DNA from: Cheilinus undulatus
Lineage: Eukaryota > Chordata > Actinopteri > Labriformes > Labridae
DNA length: 64,000 nt
NCBI RefSeq assembly: GCF_018320785.1
Contig: NC_054869.1
Coordinates: 13,960,698-14,024,697, forward strand
Direction of reading: 5' to 3'
The notes beneath the pieces were generated by a model. The model did no database searches. It saw only the letters and a program-made list of their open reading frames with translations, and was not told where the DNA came from. Of the stretch, positions 28,701 to 39,637 are shown in pieces. How positions within the stretch are numbered: the first letter of the stretch is position 1; every line of letters begins with the position of its first letter. The translations under genes and the position numbers were made by a program.

Positions 28701-31112
28701 TTTCTTTCCCTTTTCCACCTTTTAACACAGACCTCTGTGGTCTAAATGGATCATGTCATGAGCCATGCCTTGGTCAAAATATTCTGCAAAATCTGGCCTA
28801 TAACTCCTCAAAAGTATACAAAGCAGCCCATTTTTTTTTAGGAGAAAGGTATCAAAAGTTTTTCTTAGATACCAGATTTTACAGTAACATGAATCAAGAA
28901 CCAGGAGAGGTTTTTGACCCTTTATAAACCAGGTCTAAACAGCTGCTTTGTCTCTTGCATCTCTTTCGACCTTAGCCTGACCCTCTCTTCTCTGTGCTGA
29001 CCTGAGTACAGCTATGTGTACTTATAACTGATGACAAACTGACCATGGAATGATGAACACACCCACAGATATTAATAAAAAGGATGCTACAATTATAGTT
29101 TGGGAATTTACAAACTATTTTTTCCTCAGTTTCTCTCAAAATGTGCACAGAATGTGTAACGTGTTCTGTGGAGCAGGGAATCCAAATTAGTATCTTGGTC
29201 ATAATGTAGTAATTATGTCCTGTCACTCAGTCATGGTAATATAATTCAATGATTCATAATTCTGCTATTGTATCTTGGTCCTTTTATAATGTAGTTACTA
29301 AATCTTGGTAGCTTATAATGCTACTGATAGATTTTGGTTAGTTGTGTATATAACTGTTGCATTTGGCACTACATAATGTTGCTATTGTGTCTTGAACATA
29401 CTTTAATTATTGCCTTCCTGTATTTCTTTATTGCAGCTATGATAATGCTTTGCACTTTGTATAACTTATAGAATAGGATTTATCCATGGTTTTATTTATC
29501 TAATGTGTTAGGCCTCAGCATCTGAAACCAATCAGTCATTATAAAAAAAATCTGTGGATATTTTAGACATTTTTTTTTACATTTATACAGTTTTTACCAA
29601 GTAGGACTTATTTATAGTTCTCTATAGTGAATAACAATGCATTTTAATGCCAGGTGTTTGTCTTTGCTATGTGGGAGTTTGATGTACAGTGCTTAACAAA
29701 TTTATTAGACCACCCTAACCCTAACCAAAGTAAGGTTTATGCCACAGCTGCCCTAAATTAACAGCACTGGTAATTACCAAAATCATTTTATATGTTTCTG
29801 CAATGGTTAATACACCAACATGTAGAAGCTCTTTAATCCAAATGATATTTTTAATGCTAAAATATAATTATTTGTTATCCACGAATTTTCAAATGTACTG
29901 ATTTACAAAAAAACTGAAAAAATAGTAAAGCAAATTAATATTTCTTGATTAATATGTCAAACTATAGTTATTTACTTGCATTCCTGAACAGAAAATTTAG
30001 CTTTAGTGGTTGAATGTTATGCTTGATTAATTTCTGACTTCTCAGAGAAGCCCAGTGAGCCAGCTCAAATTTGGGTGAATTCAGTTTGAAATCCCTCATT
30101 CCTGTCCAAAATGGTAAAATGTGGAGAGCTCACTGAAAATGAAAGAGTCCACATTAAAGCACTTCATGATGCTGGATGGTCTTTGACACCATATTGAGAC
30201 AAATATGACAAGTGGTCTAATAAATTTGTTAAGCACTGTATGTTTTGTGTCCGTTTTTTATGTGTGACTACAGATTGGAAAATTACAACTCACTTAACCT
30301 GGTGCAACCATGTTTTCTTTTATAATGTAAGAATAATTAATGTCATTGCTCGCTGTCCCTCAAAAACTAAAGAAACTAAACTATATAATATATGGCTTAA
30401 CATAATTAAGCCCTTTCATATGACAATGTCATCTGTTTAGGTATATTTTGATGTGAAATTGGGAAAATCTGTAATGAATTTTCCTGGAAAGCACAATATT
30501 TTCCAGGTCATACTGTTTTTAATAAAAAATAAATTTTTATTATTTCACAGACAGAACCATTCCTCTGATTTATATACTGTATTTTAAATACTTAAGGTAC
30601 ACTTTTCTGATGACTGCATACTTATAATCTTTGTGTAAGTATCATATTTAATGCAGGATTTGTATTGATTTTGCTTCAGTATATAAAAAAAATCCAGCCT
30701 CTAAGTACCTGGACACTTTATCCAAACATTACCTTGAATTTAGGAACAGAAAGGTCAGTCTTGGTAGATTTGCTCCACAGACGGCAGATACGGGGATCTC
30801 TGACTGTATCCACAGGAAACAGACCTAAGTCCTCCACCTGCTCAGGTAAACAACATCCATCAATGTAATGGAAAACATGCTCGCTTGTTACGGGCAGTTT
30901 CAGAGCGGGAAACTATTTTAGCAGACAATTTATCTTTAAGAATAGGCAATAGACTGATATTATGAAGCACTCACAGGAATGTTGAAATATTGTCCATCAT
31001 AACGGTACACTTTATACAATCCTTTTGTCAGTGCGGGGTCAATAATCAACTTGCAGCTGGTCCAGTGCTGAGGTGGCGTCTCTCTCTCAGAAGTTTGAGT
31101 GTCGCTTTCCAT
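16749..31112 (-). CDS. setd1b: SETD1B-like histone H3K4 methyltransferase, 16 coding exons, complete
   Basis: This is the catalytic subunit of a SET1/COMPASS complex, which methylates histone H3 Lys4 in the nucleus. Coding exons, from start to stop: 31112-30975, 30837-30733, 27862-27592, 27505-27393, 27091-26036, 25772-25104, 24997-24899, 24800-24722, 24624-24425, 23801-23651, 23568-23170, 22306-21290, 20798-20434, 19124-19005, 17154-17017, 16922-16749. Phases all agree and give 1697 residues. Order of parts: SETD1 N-terminal block ([19 protein letters not shown]); RRM about 94-170 ([23 protein letters not shown]); [10 protein letters not shown] motif; proline-rich run and conserved PPGF..AFEDWW block (562-784); acidic serine-rich middle; N-SET ([20 protein letters not shown]); WDR5-binding WIN motif GSARSEGF with Arg1453; SET 1555-1683 ([28 protein letters not shown]); post-[11 protein letters not shown]. 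The SET signature residues are intact. The N terminus is diverged from mammalian SETD1B, so the name rests on position between HPD and ORAI1; SETD1A is the alternative. Confidence 0.92.
17177..18833. mobile_element. hAT element, 1.66 kb, nonautonomous, in the SETD1B SET-domain intron
   Basis: The left end starts CAGGGCCGTTTCTAG and the right end is the inverse of CAGGGCCGTTTATGG. The 8-mer CTGTGTAT directly precedes (17169-17176) and follows (18834-18841) the element, a perfect 8-bp duplication diagnostic of hAT transposition. A subterminal CCCTAGG pair is also inverted. No transposase frame exists, so the copy needs an enzyme in trans. It sits between the two exons that encode the core SET fold. 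Confidence 0.88.
19743..19960. repeat. Dispersed repeat, copy 2, in a SETD1B intron
   Basis: Diverged partner of the sequence at 1-220 (CAAGCTTGCCAGCATCTC start; ATGACCAGGGGCTCCTGG middle; TTCCCATGCCCTTGGTAATA end). It is non-coding. Confidence 0.55.
20111..20278 (+). mobile_element. tRNA-derived SINE in a SETD1B intron
   Basis: The head carries pol III promoter-like blocks (an A-box region in GGCCGAGCAGTTTGGTT and a B-box-like GGGTTCAAGTCTGGCC). The tail has the CTCTCTAATAAAGGCAAAAAG phrase common to a fish SINE family. A related copy lies at 33197-33352. It is not a functional tRNA: no anticodon or acceptor stem can be closed. Confidence 0.75.
22428..22560. repeat. Interspersed repeat fragment in a SETD1B intron
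   Basis: The stretch begins AGTGTTGGGGGTAAAGTG and runs through GTTACAAAGTAATCTG and GATTACTACTTTTAC, the phrase of a common vertebrate repeat that starts CAGTGTTGGG..GTAAC. Only one end is recognisable. Confidence 0.45.
23870..24318 (+). pseudogene. LINE 3' fragment (C-terminal zinc-knuckle region) in a SETD1B intron
   Basis: The plus-strand frame 23880-24086 reads [20 protein letters not shown] followed by [13 protein letters not shown], the Cys-His motif and tail typical of the C terminus of fish L1-type reverse transcriptases. Downstream are a 3' UTR-like stretch and an A-run (24221-24233). The element is 5'-truncated and lies opposite in direction to SETD1B. Confidence 0.7.
28079..28516. 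mobile_element. MITE with about 40-bp terminal inverted repeats, SETD1B intron 3-2
   Basis: The left end GTAACACTTTATTTGAAGGG and the inverted right end GTAACACTTCATTTGAAGGG match at about 37 of the first 40 positions. There is no coding capacity. No clear target duplication was found, so the superfamily is open. Confidence 0.7.
29697..30238. mobile_element. Tc1/mariner MITE with perfect 27-bp inverted ends
   Basis: The ends start CAGTGCTTAACAAATTTATT and are identical over 27 bp in inverted orientation, flanked on both sides by the dinucleotide TA (29695-29696, 30239-30240), the Tc1/mariner target. Near the right end a transposase start survives on the plus strand (30112-30190: [20 protein letters not shown]), after which almost all of the gene is deleted. 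It lies in the same SETD1B intron as the 28079 MITE. Confidence 0.85.
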
Positions 31113-31117
31113 TACAT
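31110..31117 (-). promoter_or_regulatory. Start-stop minimal uORF overlapping the SETD1B start
   Basis: Just before the SETD1B start codon the minus strand reads ATGTAATG: an ATG followed at once by TAA, whose last base is the first base of the true ATG (TAATG). A start-stop element placed like this would be expected to hold or recycle ribosomes at the main start. The main ATG is supported by the conserved protein that follows. Confidence 0.5.
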
Positions 31118-31127
31118 TCGTCAAAAC

Positions 31128-31560
31128 CTGCAAAATAAACACCGTAAACTTCATTTATACCACGGCTAGTCCGGCTATAAACCCAGCTTTAAGCTAGCTG
31201 ACATCAGCCATCCACTGGAGGTTAACACGCCCCGACAGGTGATGAGGAGCATCACCTGTACTGTTATCCAACTTTAACGAAACCAGGCCACGAAATTTAC
31301 AAAAGGTAAAAATACTAAAAGTTAAGGTGACAAAAATAGTTTAATTTTCGTACCAGAACCAAAGTTTTGTCCTCTGATGGAGCAACATTGTTGAAAAGCT
31401 GTTGTTATTTTTTGTCCTCACAGCTGCTTCGCCGAGGTTGGAGAACGTATCCATCCGCCAACAGAAAGTGACAGGATATAGATCCTAAGACGAGGCGGAA
31501 GGACACAAAATCTAGGCGGAATGTGGGTTAACAGGTAAAAGTTATGACTTTTTCTGCACC
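31128..31560 (-). promoter_or_regulatory. SETD1B 5' UTR exon / promoter region
   Basis: The first coding exon has an acceptor (TTTTGCAG) at 31128, so an untranslated exon must lie upstream on the minus strand. The zone to about 31560 is richer in CpG than its surroundings (around 31420-31520). The exact transcription start and donor are not resolved. Confidence 0.45.
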
Positions 31561-32620
31561 TGCTGGAGTTTCTGCGCACCTTGGTTCAAATTTTGACGAG
31601 AGTCCATATGATTTAATATACAAATAAAAAGGAAAATTCAACTATGTACGCCTTTTCATTATTCATAACGTTTATAATGGTATGTTCTGGCTCTCATCAC
31701 CACCTAAAGCCTTAAGTGTAGTAGATACATCAAGCGGAAACATTTATCTTTTTACTTGCATGCGGGCGAGATAAAACTAATCTATTATTAATTTTTAATT
31801 CCTTCAAATCATCTGTGAACATAAACATATTATATTTCTATACGGAATTGGATAATAAAATAATAATAATTGTTATTATTATATTTTTATTAATATTGTT
31901 GTTATTCTTGCTTTGATTTTGTTACACTTTAGTTTACATCACTAGGATTTGCATTAATAACTTTTTATTGATGGAGATTGAGGCAAACCATTTGTAATAT
32001 ACATTTACATTTCTTTGTTTTACAAAAGTATAAGTAGTATTTTAAAAGCCGTCACTATTCAAAGTATTTGTATTACTATGATTATATTGATTTTGCTTTC
32101 TTTGCATTAAGATTTTGTGTGTAGAATTTCCAAATAAACTCCCTTTTTCTATAGGATGTATATGACCACCAGGGGGCGCTACTGCACAGAGTGATGGCGC
32201 CCTTGCCAAAAAGCTGTGATTGTCAGAAGGTTGGGGTTTTGTTTACATGTCCTAAACACACAGTTTTGCTCATTTCGTTGTTTAACTTCAGCAGGAGGTA
32301 AACTTTATCTCGTTCAGGGTATCATCTCTGGATTCATTGTTAATGAAGATTCATTATTTCCAAGTTCATATTAGGGATATTTGCTGGATTGGAGCAACAT
32401 AAAATTAACTTTTGTTTTTTATTTGGGCTTTTTTTGCTAGTAAGATCATGCTCTTGTTACCTCAAGCATCAAAAGGTGTGTCAAAAATCAACCACATGCA
32501 CTTCCTTTGGAATATCATAGGAACTTTGATTTCATTAATCTGTTGGTCATCGGCTAGAATAAAACGGCTGTTTTATTTTTGATTGAAAATGCAATTGTGA
32601 GAGGCGCAGATAGCCTAGAG
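31561..32620. other. No gene seen
   Basis: AT-rich DNA without a supported gene. A short CCACCAGGGGGCGCTACTG site at 32168-32186 resembles the CTCF consensus, by eye only. Confidence 0.4.
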
Positions 32621-33196
32621 CAGTGGCCATCAACTTGTGACCCAAGGGCCACATCAGCCCCCCAAAGCTTCCAATCAAGCCTCCAGAATATGATAAAATT
32701 CAGAATAAGTGAGGAGGAGAAAAGGTGTTGTGGTTTAAAATGTATCTTACCTGCAGTACTTAAATGAACCCCAAAAAACAATTAATACTGAGACAGTTTT
32801 ATCTGGAATGACTTAAAATTCGATCTGTTTTAACAGAAATCTACCTGTCAGCCATGATTAGTTTATATGATGCATGATAAACACAAATTTATCAGTCCAA
32901 TCCTGATTAAGTCTGCAGTTTTCTATGTCCACTTTCAAGCTAAAATATCTCATTTGCTCCCTTGAGGCTTATTGCAGTATAGGCAGTGGGGACTGAATTT
33001 ATTGTGAATACCTAGATATTACAATTAGTTTTAAAGAATATATTAATAAAATAGTGAATAATAATAGACATAGATAGAAAGTTACAGTTAATAGACCAAA
33101 ATTCATATTTTATTTCAGCTTATTTGATGGTCCGGCCCAGACAGCATCTGTCAAGACAAAATCTGGCCCTTGTACAACTCCAGTTGATGGCCCCTG
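32621..33196. mobile_element. hAT-like element remnant
   Basis: The left end CAGTGGCCATCAACTTGTG and the inverted right end CAGGGGCCATCAACTGGAG pair imperfectly. Both are followed inwards by GGGCCA-rich sequence typical of a fish hAT family. The flanks GCCTAGAG and GCCTGTTA match only in part. It is non-coding. Confidence 0.6.
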
Positions 33197-33352
33197 GCCT
33201 GTTAGTTAGGTCACGCCCCATGTATGCAGGCAGGCCTGGGTTTAAGTCCGGCCTGCAGCTCATTTCCCACAGCCCCTCCCCACTCTCCTACCCTTATTTC
33301 TCACTCTATCTACTGCCCTTCTCTTTGAATAAAGACTAAAAAGCACAAAAAA
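33197..33352 (+). mobile_element. tRNA-derived SINE
   Basis: Same family as 20111-20278: a B-box-like GGGTTTAAGTCCGGCC near 33239, then a C/T-rich body, then GAATAAAGACTAAAAAGC and an A-tail. It directly abuts the hAT remnant. Confidence 0.7.
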
Positions 33353-36300
33353 TTGTATATTTAGAAAAAACGCAGTGATTAATATGGAAATACAAGGTGG
33401 TTTCTACTTCATGTTCAAAACCAGATGAGCAAAAGCTTAAAAATAGTTTTATTATCTTCTAAATTCTGAATAATTAAAGGAAATTCAAAAAAAGGTCCGA
33501 TTTTTTTATATTCTGTAACTGGAAGTCCTCATTACAAGCCTGTCATTATCATGTGATCTGACATATTCATATTCTAACCAGTCTATGATAGCTGATGGCA
33601 AACTTTGAGTTGATTTATTCTACATGGTTGAAATGTTCATGTGGACAGATTTCTCTCAGGATTAATAAAGAATGTCTGATTTTGCTTATTATTTCAATAT
33701 TTCAACCTGGGAATATTTGTCTCAAATGTGTCTTAAGGAGTGATTATTGAACGAATGTCCCAACTGTTTCTGCTCTTTACCACCTCCTCCATCATGCCTG
33801 CACACTGAGCACTACCTCAGCCTCAGTTTCTGTTTAACTCTGGAGTATTTCTGCAGTAAACACACTGTCAGGACCAAAATACACAAGAGGCATCCTACCT
33901 CATTATTCTTTGAAAAACTAAACATGACAGAGAAAGGATCAGAAGGAGCAAAAAAAGGAAGAACCAGGAATTTAGGGAGATATCTATGCAAGATTTTCAC
34001 CTCCAATTAAAACCCAAAATCTACAAACAAATGTACTGTGGTTTCAAGCACCTGAAAGGAAGCACTGGAAGACAAAGAAGTACCTCTATGACACTGGAGG
34101 TCATTTCTATTTTTATTCAGAGTGCAGCAACCTCCTTGTTTAACAGGTCGCCCAGGTCTGGGAGGGGTGTAGCATCATTCCTCAGCTGGACGAGGGAAGT
34201 AATCACAAGTTATTGATAACAATTGGAGTTATGTTGGTTACAAAGGAAAGTCTTTAAATTATAACTTTATAAAGCTATTGTTGTTGAATTAGCTTTTAAA
34301 GCAGCTGTTTTAAGATAAACCGCTTCATAAAGCCTATATTACATATACCTTATATATTAATGTGTGGCTGACTATGCCGACTTTAAAGTTAGTAGTGACA
34401 AAACTTAATACTTCCTTCCTTCACAGATTTGAATCTCATCAAGAAGAGTTTAACCAACCATGAAATTTCCTTGTAACTGATTATTAAAATGATAAGGATT
34501 TGCTGTCGGCCACTCATGACACAGAACTCATAATGTAGAAAGTATTTATGAAGACATTATGAAATCATGATCATGGTCAGTTTTAATTCGCTTTCACCTG
34601 TTCTAAATTCAGTTCTAAAAATCTGTCTGTGATGACCCTCAATCTTGTTTTTTTATTAATTGGCATTTTCTATACTCTTCTTCATGAAGCGGAACACTTT
34701 TTGGTGTTGTTCGGTTAGAATTTAGAGAAGTAGGCAAAAAGTGGCAACATGGACAAAGAAAGACAAAAAAATGGGCATGATACATACTGAAAAGTGGTTG
34801 AAAACGAGCCACAAACAGGTTTAAAGAGACAAAAATGTGCAAAAAGCTGCAAAATTGGGTCGAAGTGGCAATAAATTGATCAAATGGGCAGAAACAGTGA
34901 TGAAAAGGGGTCTAAAAGTGGTATGAAGTTAGTTAAACATCAGAACCTATTAATAGCTTGGCACATTTTTCAGCTACAAAATGAAATAACCGTTAGTCAG
35001 GATGGTAGCACCAATGCTACTGATCACACACAGATACTAGTACTTATAATAAAACAAATCACAACTGAGGCCTGGTTCCAAATATCAGTTATCAGTCTCA
35101 TGAACTACTTATGATTGGTATTAGTCAACCCCTGCTCTGTACACTCACTTTTTTAAATTTAATTTTTAAAAGAAATAATGCATGCTAATTTGTAACAGAC
35201 TCCAGCATGGATTTACTCTTTTACAACACAGTTAACCTACAGTATCCAGCCAAATACAGAGAAAATGCAAAAAGCAATGACCGAACATTTAAGGCCAAAA
35301 TGATAGGAAATCCTTTTCTCTGATGGACTGACTGTCTGAAGGCTTAACTCACTCTACATGTCTGACCTTCTTTTCTGTGTTTTTTTGCTTTTCATATTTA
35401 TTTATATTTTCAACAAAGAAGAAAAAACACAAACCTCATTAATATTATCTATACAGTATGTTTTATTTTCAGACCAGCAACATGAAGCTTCCTGGTGACA
35501 AACCAGCAGCTCTGAGCTGCTTCTGACACACACAAGCAAAACTTACAGCACAACACGTACTAAACATTCAGTTTTAAGATGTGTATGAACAAAAATAATG
35601 AGCCCTCTCTATACACAGTCACATACACTGGATTAAATAAATAAAGCACAAAAAACATAAAACATTTGCATTTCTCTGTTTTAAAAAAAGGTACAAGTGG
35701 CATATCCTAACAGAGCTGTGTGCAGATACTGTGGAAAAAATTATTTTTGTTTAAAAAAAAAGGGGGGGGGGGCAAAAGCAGCACTCTAAAGCACCACTTA
35801 ATTTTTCTAAAGGGGCTGTAAAAATGACGGCTCATTGTTCTTTGTGTAACAGAGATGTAATCATCTGTACAGGTAAATTTTTAAATGCAAATTTCTAAAG
35901 TGTGTGTTCAGCAGCAGCTGTAACATTACAATGACTCAAAGGATGAAGTATGAGGAGGAGGAAATAAAAACAAATATTGCAATGATGACCCCAGCATTAT
36001 CTTCAAATAAAGACCTTTAAAATGGCTGAATTACACTGGCTGAAGTAGCTTAATTTATGTATTGTTTCATACATACATATATTGTATATTTTTATATATT
36101 CTCTTGTGTTATAAAAAATAAAAATAGGCGTACAGTTTGTTAGAAAAATGTTCTGGGATGAGGTCAGCACAAGGGGGAGTGAATCATCAATAGTCATCCT
36201 CCTAAAAAAAATGTCCTTATTTGAGCTTGAATGGAGTAAATCTGTTACAGTAAAGATTATCTTAAAGCAAATGGTCAAATAAATGTAAAACAGCTTTGTA

Positions 36301-37655
36301 ATGTGCCACAGGACATAAAAACAAACCACACATTTCACAATTTAACATATGTGTAACTTAAACACGTCAACATGCTCCAACTTATAAACTACAAAAAGTA
36401 CAAAACATAAAAACAACATTTCCAAGACATGCATGATAACAGTACTCCTAAGACAGCAGCCGTTTTTTGCATAACTGAACAGATGATTTGCAATAACAAT
36501 GAGAAATGGAGGGAAGTTGTCTTTTTTTACCCCAGATTTCATAAGAGGGTGGCTCCTCTTAAAGAAAAATGAGTCTCAAACACGGGCTCTTACATCAGTC
36601 TAAAAGTATGTTATTATCTGCTGCAGTAAAAATATGTGTTCTATAATCACACTCTTTGGTTAAGAAAACATTCTGTGACTGGCATAAAAAATTGTTCTTT
36701 TGCTTTAAATTGCACAAAAATACTGTTGTTCTGCTTTTTTTTTTTTAAATGAATTTTGCTCAGGTCTTTCCTGTCAATAAAGTTTTTTAAAGCTTTTAAA
36801 TAATGAGAACAACATAGATGGTTCAGAAGAGTGAATGTTTGGGATATCAAAGGAAACATTTGATGCAACTTAAAGCCAATTGGTAACTGCAGCAAAGTAA
36901 AAAACAAAGATTTTATGAACCTATCAGTGCAAAAATTAAGGACGAATTTGTTCAGCAACTTTGGTTTCAAAGTATGCATACAGTGGTTACTTCAGTGTTG
37001 TGAATGAAGGCTTGGTTATGCTCTATTTAAAGCTGAGCAAGCACGACAACAGGAAAAACCAAGTGAATACACCGCTGTAAAAGTATAAAGGACACACCTG
37101 GATGCTGCAGCAGAGGTAAGTTCCTTTGTAAACCTCAAAATAAGAAACTTTGAAAGCTTTAAAAAGTGCAAACTGTACATGAGGAGCCCAAAGAGCTGCA
37201 CCACAATTTGTTGAACTAAATCACAAACAGGCATCTCAGAGATTGTATCTAAACTAATAATGAATTTCCGGCCTTGTTGATAAAAACGAAGGCCTCTAAT
37301 GGCGCATTTCCATATGTGGTACTGGCTTGACTCTTCTGTTTTAGTGCCTGGCACTTAGTTTTCCATTACAGTATATGATTTGATGGTACATCCTCAACAT
37401 AGGCAGGCTCTTTATAGCATGGTTGAGTGAAACTGCTGTGACACCTAACACAAACACAACGGAGGACACTGAGGCGATAGTGTGACTGGACTCAGTCAGC
37501 AGCTCACAGCAGGGACACACATTGTTTTTAAAGAGATGGTTGCAAGCAGGGATACAAAATACTACTGAAAAGTACAAGACAGTTATGGAAGTCACTGAGC
37601 TGTATGGAGCAAATGACGGGAGGGGTTTGATTCCCATGTCTGTCATCCCGTTGGT
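33353..37655. other. No coding gene; possible long ORAI1 3' UTR in the right half
   Basis: The stretch is AT-rich with only short, compositionally poor frames. It contains an A-run plus a G-run at 35752-35772. The ORAI1 stop is at 39638 and transcription runs leftwards, so part of 35.4-39.6 kb could be 3' UTR. No 3' boundary can be shown. Confidence 0.35.
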
Positions 37656-38755
37656 GACACTCTCAGGCTGGCCACACACTAAGCAATTTTCAAATCTTAA
37701 GATTTACAAAATGGGAGACCACAGACAAGAGAACAATTACAAAAATTTTTCATCTGAAATCCTCTGAGTGTACTAGGGCTGGAACAATTCCTCAAATTAT
37801 TCGGGTGATTCAATTCATTCATTCAATTCAATTTTGGCTTAAATCAGTCCTGTATCCATATACGCCCATGCTGTAAGCCTGGACATTGCGCCATGTGTTG
37901 CCAGGTGTTCTGTGTTTCGCACGGACGGCTATCTATGTGGCACAATGCACTTGTTTTTGCTGTTCCTATAACGTAACATGCCTGATTTGAGGTGTGAAAA
38001 TCACAAGGGTAGAGAAGTTGATGCAAAAATTTCCTGGAAGAGGATCCCTAAAACCCCAAATATGGCATAATCTAATGTAATTATTTAACTTCCTTCTCTT
38101 GTAACTTTAAGAAATGTAAATTGCCATCACAACTTCATTGCACTTTGTAAAATATATTTTCTTTAGAGAACCTCTTAATACCAATTGTTAATATAGGAGT
38201 ACTTCATTTAAGGGGCCAAGCGTCTTTTCTCATTTGTCTAGTACTACTTCTCTTGAAAAAGCAAAAGTGATTGGTAAAAAAAACAAAAAAAAACAATAAT
38301 TAATAAAAAAAGGCAACATCTCTTATTGATTACTCGATTAATCGCCAGAAGAATCAATAGAGTACTCAATTACAAATGGATGGATTACTGCAGCCCTAGA
38401 GTGTACACACTACACCAATGATTCCCAACTGGTGGGTCGGGACCCAAAAGTGGGTCACGAGGCTCTTTCCATTGGGTCATAAATGTATGCCAGAAAAAAT
38501 ATGTGGTAGAAATTCTTTGCACTGAAGCCCTAAGTGGACAAATAGTAAATTCATGTATGCATAAAGGATTCAAGGTCTGGGAGGCTACAACATGATTTGG
38601 ACTAGTAAAATAATGACCACACACTTGAGGATTATTAATACAAATAATCGTTTTCGAAGAGAATCTTCTTGGTATACACCCCCATGATTGTCAGGGAGGC
38701 AAATCTGGTCTCAAATGTGTCATAAAAGTGTAGTGTGAGGGCAGCCTTACTGACT
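37656..38755. mobile_element. DNA element with inverted ends, carrying nested insertions
   Basis: The left edge AGGCTGGCCACACACTAAG and the inverted right edge AGGCTGCCCTCACACTAC pair over about 17 positions with two or three mismatches. The right part (38577-38752) matches a second copy at 60565-60755 (GAGGATTATT..ACAAATAATCGTTT). Inside lie a complete hAT MITE (37774-38398) and a fragment related to the 14769 family (38411-38576). Confidence 0.5.
37774..38398. mobile_element. hAT MITE, 625 bp, perfect 8-bp target duplication
   Basis: The ends are TAGGGCTGGAACAATT and the inverse TAGGGCTGCAGTAATCC. The 8-mer GAGTGTAC flanks it at 37766-37773 and 38399-38406. It is non-coding. Subterminal parts contain ATTCAATTCATTCATTC and TTACTCGATTAATCG. 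Confidence 0.85.
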
Positions 38756-38798
38756 CTGACTACTCAGAGGTCAGCAGCATCTTGATGTCACATTTTAG

Positions 38799-39140
38799 TA
38801 GGGATGCACGATATAATCAACATGATATCAGCAGAATTTAGCTTATGAACTTAATATTCTGCCTCAGCAGATATGAACATTTTTGCTAATGTTTACAACC
38901 GATATATTGGCTGCAAAAACTAGCTTATATCAGCAATATTAACATAGGGACAAATACGTTTGTGGAGTTTTAGGCAGGATCAACAGATCTAGGTTGGTTG
39001 AAGTCTTTGTTTGTCCTTACTCCTTAACGTGTGCTTTAAGATCTACATTTTTAGATCTAAATTATATCTATATATCCATATCAGTTAAAAGGAATTTGTA
39101 AATATCAGCATGAATAATAATTGAATATCATGCATCCCTA
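38799..39140. mobile_element. hAT MITE, 342 bp
   Basis: The ends TAGGGATGCACGATAT and the inverse TAGGGATGCATGATAT differ at one position over the first 16. Flanking 8-mers CATTTTAG and TGTTTTAG agree at six of eight positions, an eroded target duplication. A diverged relative lies in HPD intron 5 (12294-12480). Confidence 0.75.
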
Positions 39141-39637
39141 TGTTTTAGAATTGGCTCAGCTCACCTGGAACCCAGAGGTGAGACCAAAAAAATAACAGGT
39201 ATCCTGTAACAAATAATCCCTGATAGAAAATAAAAAATAAAGCGAGTTGAGATAAGTCAGTACCACACAGTAGAAAGGCTCTAAAATTGATTGTCATTGT
39301 TTTAATCTGATTTGGCTCTTTTTCGGGTTCACGAACTGACCCAGATTTTCCCTTCTGGAAATTATGCAATATGCCAATATTGAGGCTACTATATTTATAA
39401 GTGCCTTAGATACAGATACTTAAAGAAACTAAACGGTTTTTACTCAAATCTAATGGTTTGGCTTACATGTATTATCAAAAACTAGTTGAATACTGTAACA
39501 CTCCACAGAAAAAGCTTGCAAGCTCATAAACAGCACCAAAGCACAGTCCATAGACATAAAAAATAAAGCTTTAAAAGAGATTTTACAACCAAAGCCCTGC
39601 TGAATGTCTGCTGAAGATGTATTCTTACTCCCTCTGA

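Noticed and set aside
29711..29723. Telomere-like CCCTAACCCTAACC
   Set aside because: Only two units, inside a Tc1/mariner MITE; not an interstitial telomere array.
36003..37679. Several 110-112-codon minus-strand frames
   Set aside because: Low-complexity, Phe/Leu/Lys-rich frames in AT-rich DNA, with no splice pattern or family; more likely UTR or intergenic sequence.
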